DNA from: Actinobacillus equuli
Lineage (GTDB): Bacteria > Pseudomonadota > Gammaproteobacteria > Enterobacterales > Pasteurellaceae
Direction: 5' to 3'
Assembly: GCF_900636745.1 (NCBI RefSeq)
Contig: NZ_LR134310.1
Location: 1,418,501-1,482,500, forward strand
DNA length: 64,000 bases
Every line of letters starts with the position of its first letter. Position 1 is the first letter of the stretch. Position numbers and translations under genes: made by a program. Of the stretch, positions 19,335 through 29,917 are shown piece by piece. Below the pieces are notes generated by a model. That model was not told the origin of the DNA, did no database searches, and was given only the letters and a program-made list of their open reading frames with translations.

Positions 19335-20045
19335 ATGAAATTACAAAAAATTCTTGCAATTCTACCGCTTGCTTTCACTAGTATGGTAAGTCATGCCGAA
19401 GAAAAAGCAACAACGACAAACAGTATGCCAACTCAATTTTCTTTCTCTACAGAAGTTAGCCGTACGGTAGAAAAAGACTTAATGCGAGCAATGGTTTATA
19501 GCCAGAAAGTCGGCAAGTCATTATCAGAACTCAAATCAACGGTATCGACAAATCTGAATAAAGTGATTGCGGATGCGAAACCTTATATGGGAATTAAAAT
19601 TCAGACGGAAGGTGTGAGCAGTTACCCTAATTATAATCAAAAAAATAAAGTAGATGGTTGGGTAGTAGAAGGTCGAGTTCTCTTTGAAACCAAAGATTTT
19701 GCGGCGATGGCGAAAGTGCTTGATAATTTAGGAGATGAAGTGGCGATTAGTCATATTTCATTTAGTGTTTCGCCGGAAAAAATGGCGGCATTGGAAGATG
19801 AAATGACCTTAGATATTATCAAACAATTTCAGCATAAAGCGGAAGTAGTACAGAAAGGTTTAAATGCGAAACGTTATACCTTAAGCCAAGTGCAATTAGA
19901 AACGCCGAATGGTGAAGGAATGCATCAACGTCCGATGATGGCGATGGCAAAAAGCAGTTATGCCGCAGAGGAGAGCAGTTTGCCACTTGAAGCGGGTAGT
20001 GAAACGATTTCAGCAAGAGCATCCGGTACGGTGACCTTCGAGTAA
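19335..20045 (+). CDS. Exported SIMPL-domain protein (DUF541)
   Basis: A 236-residue periplasmic protein with a cleavable signal peptide (MKLQKILAILPLAFTSMVSHA, cut near residue 21). The mature part has the SIMPL pattern: an early Phe-rich strand with EVSRTVEKD, a YPNYNQKNKVDGW stretch, GRVLFETKDF, and a final strand that ends SARASGTVTFE. The family occurs widely in the periplasm or outer membrane, and no general biochemical function is known. AAGGAGA lies before ATG 19335. Position after trmO suggests no clear pathway. Confidence 0.82.
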   Translation: MKLQKILAILPLAFTSMVSHAEEKATTTNSMPTQFSFSTEVSRTVEKDLMRAMVYSQKVGKSLSELKSTVSTNLNKVIADAKPYMGIKIQTEGVSSYPNYNQKNKVDGWVVEGRVLFETKDFAAMAKVLDNLGDEVAISHISFSVSPEKMAALEDEMTLDIIKQFQHKAEVVQKGLNAKRYTLSQVQLETPNGEGMHQRPMMAMAKSSYAAEESSLPLEAGSETISARASGTVTFE

Positions 20046-20181
20046 GCGTTATTTTTTCTAAGAAAATGTGTAGTGTTATTTGCATTAGACGTTTTTTAGA
20101 AGGGCTATCGAATTTAATTTGATAGTATTGGAAAGCACAGACACGTGTGTGTCATTTAATTTTATTTTTAAGGAAACAATA

Positions 20182-20868
20182 ATGAAAAAATATTTCGCCG
20201 AGTTTTTCGGTACATTTTGGTTAGTATTTGGCGGCTGTGGTAGCGCAGTATTAGCAGCGGGTATTCCTGAGTTAGGTATTGGTTATGCAGGCGTATCACT
20301 TGCATTCGGTTTAACCGTATTAACAATGGCTTATGCAGTAGGTCATATTTCAGGTGGTCACTTTAACCCAGCAGTTTCGATCGGCTTATTAGTCGGTGGT
20401 CGTTTTAATGCAAAAGATTTAGTGCCTTATATTATTGCCCAGGTTGTCGGAGCAATTGCAGCAGCTGCGGTGTTATATACGGTAGCTTCAGGTATGGCAG
20501 GCTTTGATGTGACGGCTGGTTTTGCAAGTAACGGTTTTGCAGAACATTCTCCGCATGGTTATTCAATGGTGGCGGCACTTGTGATTGAAGTGGTGTTAAC
20601 CGCATTCTTCTTAATTATCATTATGGGTGCAACCGACAAACGTGCACCGGCAGGTTTTGCACCGATTGCGATTGGTTTAGGTTTAACGTTAATTCACTTA
20701 ATTTCAATTCCGGTAACCAATACTTCGGTAAACCCGGCTCGTTCAACCGGTGTTGCGTTATTCCAAGGTTCTTGGGCAATTGAGCAATTATGGTTATTCT
20801 GGGTTGCACCAATTGTAGGCGCGATTATCGGTGCATTAGTATACCGTTTTATTGCTGAAGAAAAATAA
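20182..20868 (+). CDS. aqpZ: Aquaporin Z
   Basis: A tetrameric inner-membrane water channel. The start is at ATG 20182 with AAGGAAA upstream; an earlier in-frame start at 20119 would prepend 21 residues before a normal AqpZ beginning ([20 protein letters not shown]). The 228 residues have six transmembrane segments plus two half-helices carrying NPA boxes, HFNPAVS at about 60-66 and SVNPARS near 182. The selectivity-filter Arg follows the second box and SIPVTNTS precedes it, which is the water-selective, not glycerol, pattern. Confidence 0.95.
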   Translation: MKKYFAEFFGTFWLVFGGCGSAVLAAGIPELGIGYAGVSLAFGLTVLTMAYAVGHISGGHFNPAVSIGLLVGGRFNAKDLVPYIIAQVVGAIAAAAVLYTVASGMAGFDVTAGFASNGFAEHSPHGYSMVAALVIEVVLTAFFLIIIMGATDKRAPAGFAPIAIGLGLTLIHLISIPVTNTSVNPARSTGVALFQGSWAIEQLWLFWVAPIVGAIIGALVYRFIAEEK

Positions 20869-20942
20869 GCTTTAGTATCGTATAATTATGCAGTGCTATT
20901 TCGGTAGCGCTGCATTTTGTTTATAAGAGATATAGGATAAAT

Positions 20943-21083
20943 ATGAAATCGTTACTTAAACTTTTGGCGCTTACTGTAGGCTGTGGTCTATTAAGCGGCT
21001 GTTTAGTCACTTCGGTTGTGAGTGGTGTTGTCGGTACTGCTGTTGATGTGGTTGATACGGTTACACCGGATATTACCGATTAA
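20943..21083 (+). CDS. Small lipoprotein, 46 residues
   Basis: A short gene that length filters would skip. Translation gives MKSLLKLLALTVGCGLLSGC, then a mature part rich in Val, Thr and Asp (VVGTAVDVVDTVTPDITD). LLSGC is a good lipobox with the lipidated Cys at residue 20, leaving only 26 residues after it. AGGA lies about 6 bases upstream and a hairpin terminator follows the stop. It resembles small Pasteurellaceae and Acinetobacter lipoproteins of unknown role. No function is proposed. Confidence 0.7.
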   Translation: MKSLLKLLALTVGCGLLSGCLVTSVVSGVVGTAVDVVDTVTPDITD

Positions 21084-21107
21084 ATTTGCAAATTTCGTGC
21101 AAAATCA

Positions 21108-21140
21108 GACCGCTTGTTTTAACGAAGCGGTCATTTTATT
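21108..21140 (+). terminator. Terminator after the small lipoprotein gene
   Basis: GACCGCTT (21108-21115) and AAGCGGTC (21125-21132) form a stem with a 9-base loop, followed by a T-rich tract. Both arms are uptake signal halves. Confidence 0.75.
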
Positions 21141-21227
21141 TCTATATTTTGGCAAACCTTTGCAAATCTGCGATAAACCGCTACAATGAATCGTATTTTT
21201 ACCTAAATATATAAAAAGGAATCTTTA

Positions 21228-21833
21228 ATGAAAATCGCAAAAAATGTTGTTCCAAGCATTGCTTATCAAGTTCGTACTCAAGACGGCGTGTTAGTTGATG
21301 AAGCACCGGTAAACCAACCGTTAGAATATTTACACGGCCATAACAACCTTGTTGAAGGTTTAGAAAAAGCGCTTGAAGGCAAAGCGGTAGGCGATGTTTT
21401 TGAAGTTCGCGTTAAACCGGAAGAAGGTTACGGCGAATACAACGAAAACATGGTTCAACGCGTACCAAAAGATGTATTCATGGGCGTTGATGAATTAGAA
21501 GTCGGTATGCGTTTTATCGCAGATACGGATTTAGGTCCATTACCGGTGGTAATCACTGAAGTTGACGGTGATGAAGTTGTGGTTGACGGTAACCATATGT
21601 TAGCAGGTCAAGAGTTATTATTCTCTGTTGAAGTGGTTGCAACACGTGAAGCGACATTAGAAGAAATCGCACACGGTCACATCCATTCTGGCCACGAACA
21701 CGGCGGTTGCTGTGGCGGTCATGGTGAAGAAGGCGGTTGCGGATGTGGCGGCCACGGTCATGACCATGATCACGACCACGACCACGACCATCACCACGGC
21801 CACGGTGGTTGTGGCTGCGGCGGTCACCACTAA
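21228..21833 (+). CDS. slyD: FKBP-type peptidyl-prolyl isomerase SlyD
   Basis: A cytoplasmic chaperone and prolyl isomerase that also binds nickel and helps hydrogenase maturation. Residues 1-70 and 130-150 form the FKBP fold (YQVRTQDGVLVDEAP, LEYLHGHNNLVEGLEKAL), with the inserted flap domain between them. The C-terminal tail, from about 155, is unusually His, Cys and Gly rich (GGCCGGHGEEGGCGCGG, then alternating His-Asp) and is the metal-binding part. The 201-residue length is typical. AAAAGGA precedes ATG 21228. Confidence 0.95.
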   Translation: MKIAKNVVPSIAYQVRTQDGVLVDEAPVNQPLEYLHGHNNLVEGLEKALEGKAVGDVFEVRVKPEEGYGEYNENMVQRVPKDVFMGVDELEVGMRFIADTDLGPLPVVITEVDGDEVVVDGNHMLAGQELLFSVEVVATREATLEEIAHGHIHSGHEHGGCCGGHGEEGGCGCGGHGHDHDHDHDHDHHHGHGGCGCGGHH

Positions 21834-21853
21834 TTTCGATTGATATTATGATT

Positions 21854-21890
21854 GGCGCAAGCGGTTATCGCTTGTGCCTTTTTAGTTTTT
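21854..21890 (+). terminator. Terminator of slyD
   Basis: GGCGCAAGCG pairs with CGCTTGTGCC (one G-T pair) around GTTAT, followed by TTTTTAGTTTTTT. Confidence 0.9.
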
Positions 21891-21964
21891 TCAAATCAAC
21901 CTGACGTACCTCTCAATACGCCGATAGTTAAAGTATAAAAATATAAAAAATACAGAGCAGTGTT

Positions 21965-23491
21965 ATGAGCAATCCAACAATTCAATCCGGCACCGATTAT
22001 CTACGTGCTATCTTAAGTTCCAATATCTACGACCTTGCACAAGTGACGCCACTCCAGAAAATGGAAAAGCTTTCCGAGCGTCTAGGCAACCAAATTCTCA
22101 TCAAACGTGAAGATCGCCAACCTGTACACAGTTTCAAACTGCGCGGCGCTTTTGCGATGATCTCAAATCTTTCAGCCAGCCAAAAAGCGGCGGGCGTTAT
22201 TACCGCTTCGGCAGGTAACCATGCTCAAGGTGTCGCACTTTCAGCAAAACATTTAGGGCTTCGTGCGCTTATCGTGATGCCGCAGAATACACCGGCAATT
22301 AAAGTGGATGCGGTAAGAGGATTCGGTGGTGAGGCATTATTGTTCGGTGCTAACTTTGATGAAGCGAAAGCGAAAGCATTAGAACTTTCCGAAGAACTCG
22401 GTATGACTTTTGTACCGCCTTTTGATCACCCGATGGTGATTGCCGGACAAGGTACAATCGGTATGGAATTAGTACAGCAACGTTCCGATTTAGACTATGT
22501 GTTTGTGCCGGTCGGCGGTGGCGGTTTAGCGGCAGGTATTGCGGTGTTGATTAAACAGGTTTTACCGAATGTGAAAGTGATTGGTGTTGAATCCAAAGAT
22601 TCAGCTTGTTTGCAACATGCGTTGAAAGTCGGCAAACCGGATAACTTGGAACGTGTCGGATTATTTGCAGACGGGATTGCGGTAAGACGTATCGGCGATG
22701 AAACTTTCCGCTTATGTCAGCAGTACATTGATGAAGTGGTGTTGGTCGATAATGATCAAATTTGTGCGGCAATGAAAGATATTTTTGAAAACGTACGTGC
22801 GGTGGCAGAACCTTCCGGTGCGACTTCATTAGCCGGATTAAAAAAATATGTTAAAGAGCATCAGCTTGAAGGTAAAAACTTAGCTTGCGTGCTTTCCGGT
22901 GCGAATTTGAATTTCCATACATTACGTTATGTTTCGGAACGTTGTGAAATCGGTGAGAAACACGAAGCCTTATTAGCGGTAACCATTCCGGAACAAAAAG
23001 GTAGTTTCTTAAAATTCTGTGAAATTTTAGGTAATCGTGCGGTAACCGAATTTAATTACCGCCATGCAGATGATCATCAAGCTTGTATTTTTGTCGGCGT
23101 ACGTATTAGCGGTAGTGCGGAAAAGGCAGAGATTATTCGAGATTTACAGCAAAACGGTTATGACGTAACTGACCTTTCGGATGATGATATTGCGAAAACA
23201 CACATTCGTTATATGGTGGGTGGACGTCCTACTACTGTTGAAAATGAGCAACTTTATAGCTTCGAATTTCCGGAGCAAAAAGGTGCATTATTAAAATTCT
23301 TGCAAACCTTAACCGATTGGGATATTTCCTTATTCCATTACCGTGCGCACGGGGCGGATTACGGTGATATTTTGGCTGCTTTTGCATTAAATAGTGAAGA
23401 CGAAGCCAAATTTAAACAACATTTAGAACAGCTTGGATACCGTTATCAAAATGTGACAGATAGTCCCGCATATCGTTATTTTTTAAAATAA
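21965..23491 (+). CDS. ilvA: Threonine ammonia-lyase, biosynthetic
   Basis: A PLP enzyme that converts threonine to 2-oxobutanoate, the first step of isoleucine synthesis. The 508 residues comprise a catalytic domain (1 to about 320) and two ACT-like regulatory domains (about 325-410 and 420-505), the isoleucine-feedback-regulated form. Lys58 in VHSFKLRGAF binds PLP; SAGNHAQGVA and VGGGGLAAGIA hold the phosphate and substrate. No leader peptide rich in branched-chain codons was seen upstream, and the rest of the ilv operon is not adjacent. Confidence 0.97.
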   Translation: MSNPTIQSGTDYLRAILSSNIYDLAQVTPLQKMEKLSERLGNQILIKREDRQPVHSFKLRGAFAMISNLSASQKAAGVITASAGNHAQGVALSAKHLGLRALIVMPQNTPAIKVDAVRGFGGEALLFGANFDEAKAKALELSEELGMTFVPPFDHPMVIAGQGTIGMELVQQRSDLDYVFVPVGGGGLAAGIAVLIKQVLPNVKVIGVESKDSACLQHALKVGKPDNLERVGLFADGIAVRRIGDETFRLCQQYIDEVVLVDNDQICAAMKDIFENVRAVAEPSGATSLAGLKKYVKEHQLEGKNLACVLSGANLNFHTLRYVSERCEIGEKHEALLAVTIPEQKGSFLKFCEILGNRAVTEFNYRHADDHQACIFVGVRISGSAEKAEIIRDLQQNGYDVTDLSDDDIAKTHIRYMVGGRPTTVENEQLYSFEFPEQKGALLKFLQTLTDWDISLFHYRAHGADYGDILAAFALNSEDEAKFKQHLEQLGYRYQNVTDSPAYRYFLK

Positions 23492-23591
23492 ACGGTGGGT
23501 GCGAATTATTTGATTAATTTGTTGTCGAAGCCTATGCAATTTTTGGCTTTTTTCTTATTAACTTTTTCTACTCTCTTTCGAGGATTTAAAT

Positions 23592-24926
23592 ATGGCAGAA
23601 CGTAAATATTTTGGTACGGACGGTGTACGTGGCAAAGTAGGTCAATTTCCTATCACTCCGGATTTTGCGTTAAAACTGGGTTGGGCAGCAGGTAAAATTC
23701 TTGCAACCCAAGGAACTAAAACTGTTTTAATCGGTAAAGATACGCGTATTTCCGGTTATATGTTGGAATCAGCATTAGAAGCAGGTCTTGCGGCGGCAGG
23801 TCTTTCGGCTGCATTTGTAGGCCCAATGCCAACACCGGCGATTGCTTATCTTACTCGTACTTTCCGTGCCGAAGCGGGTATAGTGATTTCGGCATCGCAT
23901 AACCCATATTACGATAACGGTATTAAGTTTTTCTCGAATGTCGGTGAAAAATTACCGGATGAAGTAGAAGAAGCGATTGAAGCACTGTTAGATCAACCGA
24001 TGGATTGTGTTGAATCGGCACAATTAGGTCGTGCAACGCGAATCAATGATGCAGCGGGTCGTTATATCGAATTCTGTAAAGGAACATTCCCGGCAAACTC
24101 AAGCTTGAAAGGCTATAAAATTGTAGTGGACTGTGCGCACGGTGCAACTTACCACATCGCACCTAACGTCATGCGTGAACTGGGTGCGGAAGTCATTGAA
24201 ATCGGTACTAAACCGGACGGTTTAAATATCAATGAAAAATGTGGTGCAACTGATATTACTGCTTTACAAAAAGTTGTCGTTGAATCAGGTGCGGACGTAG
24301 GTCTTGCTTATGACGGTGACGGTGACCGTATCATGATGGTTGACCATTTAGGTAATAAAGTAGATGGTGACCAAATCCTATTTATTATTGCTCGTGAAGC
24401 ATTACGTTCAGGCAAATTACACGGTGGTGTTGTCGGTACGTTAATGAGTAATATGGGCTTAGAAGTGGCGTTAAAACACTTAGCAATTCCATTTACTCGT
24501 GCGAATGTAGGCGACCGTTACGTACTCGAACAATTAAAAGAAAAAGGCTGGAAATTGGGTGGCGAAAACTCAGGTCACATTATCGTGTTAGATAAAAACA
24601 CCACCGGTGACGGTATCATTGCTTCTCTTGAAGTACTTGCAGCGATGGAAGCGCATAAAATGAGCTTAAATGATCTTGCGCGTGCAGTTCCATTGTTCCC
24701 ACAAGTATTGCTTAATGTTCGTTTTGAAGGCGGTAACAACCCATTAGAGAGCGATGCGGTAAAAGCGGTTGCGGCAGACGTGGAAAAACGTTTAGCCGGC
24801 AAAGGACGTATTCTTTTACGTAAGTCTGGTACAGAGCCACTCATTCGTGTTATGGTGGAATGTGAAGACGGTGCATTAGCGCAAAGCTGTGCCGAAGAAA
24901 TCGTTGAAGCGGTTAAAAATAACTAA
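23592..24926 (+). CDS. glmM: Phosphoglucosamine mutase
   Basis: It interconverts glucosamine-6-phosphate and glucosamine-1-phosphate, the step before UDP-GlcNAc for peptidoglycan and LPS. The 444 residues have the four-domain phosphohexomutase fold. The phospho-serine is Ser102 in [12 protein letters not shown], metal is bound by DGDGDR, and the C-terminal phosphate loop is [23 protein letters not shown] precedes the start. In E. coli it follows folP; here it stands between ilvA and rpiA with an uptake-signal palindrome after it. Confidence 0.98.
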   Translation: MAERKYFGTDGVRGKVGQFPITPDFALKLGWAAGKILATQGTKTVLIGKDTRISGYMLESALEAGLAAAGLSAAFVGPMPTPAIAYLTRTFRAEAGIVISASHNPYYDNGIKFFSNVGEKLPDEVEEAIEALLDQPMDCVESAQLGRATRINDAAGRYIEFCKGTFPANSSLKGYKIVVDCAHGATYHIAPNVMRELGAEVIEIGTKPDGLNINEKCGATDITALQKVVVESGADVGLAYDGDGDRIMMVDHLGNKVDGDQILFIIAREALRSGKLHGGVVGTLMSNMGLEVALKHLAIPFTRANVGDRYVLEQLKEKGWKLGGENSGHIIVLDKNTTGDGIIASLEVLAAMEAHKMSLNDLARAVPLFPQVLLNVRFEGGNNPLESDAVKAVAADVEKRLAGKGRILLRKSGTEPLIRVMVECEDGALAQSCAEEIVEAVKNN

Positions 24927-24934
24927 CTAATGAC

Positions 24935-24978
24935 AAGCGGTCGAATTTTTGCAAAAATTTGCGGAAATTCGACCGCTT
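24935..24978. terminator. Uptake-signal inverted repeat after glmM
   Basis: AAGCGGTCGAATTT pairs perfectly with AAATTCGACCGCTT (14 bases) around a 16-base loop. The T-run afterwards is short, so terminator strength is uncertain. Confidence 0.7.
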
Positions 24979-25056
24979 TGATTTATGGCAAATTTGTTGT
25001 CTTGCCGATGAAAAGCAGCCTCATATTTTTAAAAGAAGACTAATAAAGGATTAATT

Positions 25057-25716
25057 ATGACCCAACAAGAAATGAAAAAAATTGCCGCTCAAGCTGCGCT
25101 TCAATTTGTAAAACCGGACACTATTGTAGGCGTGGGCAGTGGTTCTACCGTAAACTGTTTTATTGATGCATTAGCGTCAATGAAAGATCAAATTAAAGGT
25201 GCAGTAGCTGCCTCAAAAGCTTCTGAAGAGCGCTTACGTGCGATCGGTATTGAAGTTTTTAACGCCAATGAAGTGACTGAATTAGACGTGTATATTGACG
25301 GTGCGGATGAAATTACTCCTCAAGGTGCAATGATTAAAGGCGGCGGTGCAGCCTTAACCCGTGAGAAAATCGTCAGCTCGCTGGCGAAAAAATTTGTTTG
25401 TATCGTGGATAGCTCAAAACAAGTGAACGTATTAGGTTCAACTTTCCCGTTACCGGTAGAAGTGATCCCAATGGCACGTTCTTACGTGGCTCGCCAATTA
25501 GTGGCGTTAGGCGGTTCACCGGAATATCGTGAGGGCGTAGTGACCGATAACGGTAACGTTATTTTAGATGTACATAATTTCCAAATTCTTGAACCATTAA
25601 AAATGGAACATACCATCAATAATATTGCCGGTGTCGTGACAAACGGAATCTTTGCACAGCGCTATGCAAACGTAACCATTGTCGGGACTCCTGAAGGTGC
25701 GAAAGTTATTGAGTAA
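25057..25716 (+). CDS. rpiA: Ribose-5-phosphate isomerase A
   Basis: It interconverts ribose-5-phosphate and ribulose-5-phosphate in the non-oxidative pentose phosphate pathway. Ribulose-5-phosphate is also the substrate of the TarJ reductase encoded in the polysaccharide cluster. The 219 residues contain [15 protein letters not shown] (phosphate loop), DGADEI with the catalytic Asp, and [13 protein letters not shown]. serA follows, the same neighbour as in E. coli. Confidence 0.97.
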   Translation: MTQQEMKKIAAQAALQFVKPDTIVGVGSGSTVNCFIDALASMKDQIKGAVAASKASEERLRAIGIEVFNANEVTELDVYIDGADEITPQGAMIKGGGAALTREKIVSSLAKKFVCIVDSSKQVNVLGSTFPLPVEVIPMARSYVARQLVALGGSPEYREGVVTDNGNVILDVHNFQILEPLKMEHTINNIAGVVTNGIFAQRYANVTIVGTPEGAKVIE

Positions 25717-25846
25717 ATTCGTAAAACACACGAACTATTTTCTTGATTTGTTATGATGATAACTTCTATCAAATTCGAAAATTTTTCGTGTGTTTCGTTT
25801 TATAAAATGGTAAAACAATAAAAAGCAAACACAACAGGAATCCAGT

Positions 25847-27076
25847 ATGACAGTTCAAATTGACAAATCAAAAATTAAATTTCTCTTACTTGAAGGCGTA
25901 CATCAAAATGCGTTAGACGTATTACAGGCGGCCGGTTATACCAATATTGAATATCATAAAAAAGCGTTAGACGGTGATGACTTAATTAATGCCATTAAAG
26001 ATGCGCATTTTGTCGGCTTACGTTCTCGCACTTATTTAACTAAAGAAATCTTAGCACACGCTAAGAACCTTGTTTCAATCGGTTGTTTCTGTATCGGTAC
26101 CAACCAAGTTGATTTAAATGAAGCGAAGCGTTTAGGTATTCCGGTGTTTAATGCGCCGTTCTCAAATACTCGTTCGGTAGCGGAATTAGTCTTAGCCGAA
26201 ATTATTCTTTTGATGCGCCAAGTACCGAAAGCGAATGCGGAAGTACATCGTGGCGTATGGAATAAATCGGCAGCCGGCTCAAATGAAGTACGTGGTAAAA
26301 AATTAGGGATTGTAGGTTACGGTCATATCGGTTCACAACTCAGTGTGATGGCGGAATCTATCGGTATGCAGGTTTATTTCTATGATATTGAAAACAAGCT
26401 ACCATTAGGTAACGCACAGCAAATCACCAGTTTAGAGGAATTACTAAGTAGTTGTGATGCAATTTCGTTACACGTACCGGAAAATGCTTCAACTAAAAAT
26501 TTAATGAATGCGGATCGTATTGCGCAATTAAAAGAAGATTCGGTGTTAATTAACGCCGCTCGCGGTACGGTGGTTGATATTGACGCTTTAGCTGCACGCT
26601 TAGCACAAGGTACGTTACGTGGGGCAGCGATTGACGTATTCCCGGAAGAGCCGGCTTCAGTTAATGATCCGTTTGAATCACCGCTATGCCAATTCGATAA
26701 TGTGATTTTGACTCCGCATATCGGTGGTTCAACTGCAGAAGCACAAGCGAATATCGGTACGGAAGTAGCGAATAAATTCGTGAAATATGCGGATAACGGC
26801 TCAACCCTTTCAGCGGTTAACTTCCCGGAAGTATCGTTACCGATTCTACATAGTGATGCGAAACGCTTGTTACATATTCACGAAAACCGTCCGGGTATTT
26901 TGAATAAGATCAACCAAGTGTTCGTAGATGGTAACGTGAATATTGCCGGTCAGTATCTACAAACTGATCCGAATATCGGTTATGTGGTAATTGATGTGGA
27001 ATTAGACGATGCGAGCGAAGCGCTTGAACGCTTACAGCAAATTGACGGCACAATTAAGGCTCGAGTGATTTCATAA
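25847..27076 (+). CDS. serA: D-3-phosphoglycerate dehydrogenase
   Basis: It oxidises 3-phosphoglycerate to start serine synthesis. The 409 residues fit the E. coli type: an NAD-binding domain (GIVGYGHIGSQLS), catalytic Arg in INAARGTVVD, Glu in DVFPEEP and His in LTPHIGGST, then a C-terminal ACT domain (about 335-409, HENRPGILNKINQVF) for feedback inhibition by serine. A gap of 130 bases after rpiA probably holds its promoter. Confidence 0.97.
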   Translation: MTVQIDKSKIKFLLLEGVHQNALDVLQAAGYTNIEYHKKALDGDDLINAIKDAHFVGLRSRTYLTKEILAHAKNLVSIGCFCIGTNQVDLNEAKRLGIPVFNAPFSNTRSVAELVLAEIILLMRQVPKANAEVHRGVWNKSAAGSNEVRGKKLGIVGYGHIGSQLSVMAESIGMQVYFYDIENKLPLGNAQQITSLEELLSSCDAISLHVPENASTKNLMNADRIAQLKEDSVLINAARGTVVDIDALAARLAQGTLRGAAIDVFPEEPASVNDPFESPLCQFDNVILTPHIGGSTAEAQANIGTEVANKFVKYADNGSTLSAVNFPEVSLPILHSDAKRLLHIHENRPGILNKINQVFVDGNVNIAGQYLQTDPNIGYVVIDVELDDASEALERLQQIDGTIKARVIS

Positions 27077-27093
27077 TATTTATATCAAATGAC

Positions 27094-27141
27094 AAGCGGT
27101 GGAATTTGCAGAAAATTTTGCAAATCCCACCGCTTATTTTT
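27094..27141. terminator. Bidirectional terminator between serA and znuA
   Basis: AAGCGGTGGAATTTGC pairs with GCAAATCCCACCGCTT with one mismatch. T-rich sequence follows on the + strand. The arms are a variant of the uptake signal (GGTGG in place of GGTCA), which suggests drift. Confidence 0.85.
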
Positions 27142-27151
27142 TATCTTTTGA

Positions 27152-28159
27152 TTACTTCAAACATTGACTGAATTCATCAGCAATCGCTTGTAAGAATTGC
27201 GGGTAAGCCGTTTGGCTTAATTCAATTTTCGCACCAAGCGGATCTAATTGTCCCACTTTAACTTGTGTACCTTTGCTGAGGCTTTCAATTACTTTCGGTG
27301 TGAATTGAGGTTCGGCAAATAAACATTGCGCTTTGTGTTCTGCGATATTTTTCTTAATTACGCTTAACGTTTTCGCACCCGGTGCTACGCTCGGGTTAAT
27401 CGTAAACGAACCTAATGAATTTAAACCGTAAGCACGTTCAAAATAACCGTAGGCGTCGTGGAAAGTATAGTAACCTTTACCTTTCACCGCAGCTAATTGT
27501 TGACGAATCTGTTCACTCTTAGCGGTTAAATTTGCTTTAAATGTTGCGAGATTCTCCGCAATTTTCGCTTTTTGTTCAGGTAATTGTGCGCTTAGGCGTT
27601 CTGCGATCTGTTCTGCTGCGGCAAGGCTTGCTTCAGGCGAGAACCAAATGTGCCAGTCTTTATCATGGCTGTGACCTTCGTGATCATGGTGATGATCATG
27701 ACCTTTATGAGCGTGTTCATGATGCTCATGTTTGTGATCGTGGTGTTCGTGTTTATGACCGTGTTCATGCTTATGGTCGTGATCATGTTCATGTTTTTCA
27801 TCGTCATCATGATCATCATGTTTTTCTGTCGCATCAACAATCGCTTTAATTGCCGGCACATCATCTAAACTAAGCACTTTCTCTTTCGGTAATTTATCGA
27901 TACTTTTTTCTAAAAACGTTTCTAAATCTTCACCCACCCAAACTACAAGTTGCGCAGATTTTAACTGTTCTACATCAGACGGTTTTAAACTGTAATCGTG
28001 CGGAGATGCGGTCACAGGCAATAACACTTTGCTCTCTGTAACTCCTTCTGTGATTGCGCTTGCGATAAAGCCTAACGGTTTGACTGTGGTAAGCACATCG
28101 GCATTTGCGACTGTGGTTGCGCCTAGCATAGCTAATGCTAAAGCTGTTTTCTTAAACAT
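27152..28159 (-). CDS. znuA: High-affinity zinc uptake substrate-binding protein ZnuA
   Basis: The periplasmic zinc-binding component of the ZnuABC transporter. The 335 residues have a signal peptide (MFKKTALALAMLGATTVANA, cut near 20) and the cluster A-I fold. Zinc ligands are found in TASPHDYSL, WHIWFS and FHDAYGYF. An exceptionally His/Asp-rich loop covers about 115-170. AGGAGA precedes the start. The znuBC genes are not adjacent, as in several Pasteurellaceae. Zur regulation is expected from family knowledge; I did not identify a Zur box. Confidence 0.95.
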   Translation of the reverse strand: MFKKTALALAMLGATTVANADVLTTVKPLGFIASAITEGVTESKVLLPVTASPHDYSLKPSDVEQLKSAQLVVWVGEDLETFLEKSIDKLPKEKVLSLDDVPAIKAIVDATEKHDDHDDDEKHEHDHDHKHEHGHKHEHHDHKHEHHEHAHKGHDHHHDHEGHSHDKDWHIWFSPEASLAAAEQIAERLSAQLPEQKAKIAENLATFKANLTAKSEQIRQQLAAVKGKGYYTFHDAYGYFERAYGLNSLGSFTINPSVAPGAKTLSVIKKNIAEHKAQCLFAEPQFTPKVIESLSKGTQVKVGQLDPLGAKIELSQTAYPQFLQAIADEFSQCLK

Positions 28160-28304
28160 AGTATTCTCCTTTTGGATTAAAGTTGAGCGATTCTATCAAA
28201 CTTTCGTAAAATTGCTATATAGTTTAGCATAAATTTTTTATGGGTATTTTTCATTTGCTGTTTTCTATATACTAGCGGTCAGATTTTTCTGATTTTTTAC
28301 CAAT

Positions 28305-29768
28305 ATGAAATATAAAGATTTACGTGAATTTTTAGCGCTGCTAGAAAGCCAAGGCGAATTAGTGCGAGTTAAGCAGGAGATCGATCCTTATCTTGAAATG
28401 GCGGAAATTTCCGACCGTACTTTACGCAAGGGTGGGCCGGCGATTTTATTTGAAAACCCGAAAGGCTATCAAATGCCGGTACTGTGTAATTTGTTCGGTA
28501 CACCGAAACGTGTTGCGTTAGGTATGGGGCAAGAAGATACGCAAGCTTTGCGAGAACTCGGCAAATTATTAGCGTTTCTTAAAGAGCCAGAGCCGCCGAA
28601 AGGTTTTAAAGAGCTTATCGGACAATTACCGCAATGGAAACAAGTGTTGAATATGCCAAGTAAGGTATTGGGTAAAGCGGATTGTCAACAAGTGGTATTG
28701 AGCGGTGATGAGGTTGATTTGTATAAATTACCGATTATGCATTGCCACGAAGGTGATGTTGCACCGCTCGTTACTTGGGGATTAACCATTACCCAAGGGC
28801 CTTATAAAAAACGCCAAAATCTTGGGATTTATCGCCAACAGCTGATCGGCAAAAACAAGCTGATTATGCGTTGGTTATCGCATCGTGGCGGAGCGCTGGA
28901 TTTTCACGAATGGAAGGAAGCTAATCCGGATAAACCGTTTCCGGTTTCGGTGGCTATCGGTGCCGATCCGGCAACTATTTTAGCCGCGGTCACACCGATT
29001 CCCGATACCTTATCGGAATATGCGTTTGCCGGTTTATTACGTGGTCAGAAAACCGAGGTAACTAAGTCAATTAGTAATGATTTAGAAGTGCCGGCAAGTG
29101 CGGAAATTGTGTTGGAGGGTTATATCGACCCGAATGAAACTGCACTAGAAGGCCCGTACGGCGATCATACCGGCTATTACAATGAACAAGAGTATTTTCC
29201 GGTATTTACTGTTACGCATATCACCATGCGTCGTGATGCGATTTATCACTCGACTTACACCGGTCGTCCGCCGGATGAGCCGGCAGTTCTTGGCGAAGCG
29301 TTAAACGAAGTATTTATTCCGATTTTGCAAAAGCAATTTCCGGAAATCGTGGACTTCTATCTACCACCTGAAGGTTGTTCTTACCGTCTTGCGGTGGTAA
29401 CGATTAAAAAACAATATGCCGGTCACGCCAAACGGGTGATGATGGGTGTATGGTCGTTCCTTCGCCAGTTTATGTACACCAAATTTGTGATTGTCTGTGA
29501 TGACGATGTAAACGCAAGGGATTGGAAAGACGTAATTTGGGCGATTACCACACGTTGTGACCCAAGCCGAGATACCACTTTAATCGATCATACGCCGATT
29601 GATTATCTGGATTTCGCTTCGCCGGTTGCGGGCTTAGGCTCAAAAATGGGGATTGATGCAACCAATAAATGGCCGGGCGAAACCAACCGTGAATGGGGTA
29701 CACCGATTAAAAAAGATCCGAATGTCGTTAAACGTGTTGATGAAATTTGGGATCAATTGGGGCTATAA
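28305..29768 (+). CDS. ubiD: 3-octaprenyl-4-hydroxybenzoate carboxy-lyase UbiD
   Basis: A prenylated-FMN decarboxylase that removes the carboxyl group in ubiquinone synthesis. The 487 residues start [19 protein letters not shown] and contain the cofactor-binding [19 protein letters not shown] and [12 protein letters not shown], and the acidic [15 protein letters not shown] with the catalytic Glu. The C-terminal helix supports hexamer formation. The flavin prenyltransferase UbiX is not adjacent. An isolated uptake signal half lies in the gap after it. Confidence 0.97.
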   Translation: MKYKDLREFLALLESQGELVRVKQEIDPYLEMAEISDRTLRKGGPAILFENPKGYQMPVLCNLFGTPKRVALGMGQEDTQALRELGKLLAFLKEPEPPKGFKELIGQLPQWKQVLNMPSKVLGKADCQQVVLSGDEVDLYKLPIMHCHEGDVAPLVTWGLTITQGPYKKRQNLGIYRQQLIGKNKLIMRWLSHRGGALDFHEWKEANPDKPFPVSVAIGADPATILAAVTPIPDTLSEYAFAGLLRGQKTEVTKSISNDLEVPASAEIVLEGYIDPNETALEGPYGDHTGYYNEQEYFPVFTVTHITMRRDAIYHSTYTGRPPDEPAVLGEALNEVFIPILQKQFPEIVDFYLPPEGCSYRLAVVTIKKQYAGHAKRVMMGVWSFLRQFMYTKFVIVCDDDVNARDWKDVIWAITTRCDPSRDTTLIDHTPIDYLDFASPVAGLGSKMGIDATNKWPGETNREWGTPIKKDPNVVKRVDEIWDQLGL

Positions 29769-29917
29769 CTTTAAGAAGACTGTGAAAAGTTCGCTGAAAA
29801 TTACAAGAACAAGCGGTTAAATTTCCTTAAAAATTTACCAAATAAAGACAGCTTATTTCAGCAGCTTTCACAGTGTTTGATTTTTATTTTCTATTACCAT
29901 TTATGAAAGGAGAACTT

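Noticed and set aside
27541-27868. Met/His/Phe-rich open frames on both strands over the znuA region
   Set aside because: They are frame shadows of the His-rich loop of znuA (CAT/ATG repeats avoid stops in several frames) and have no ribosome sites.
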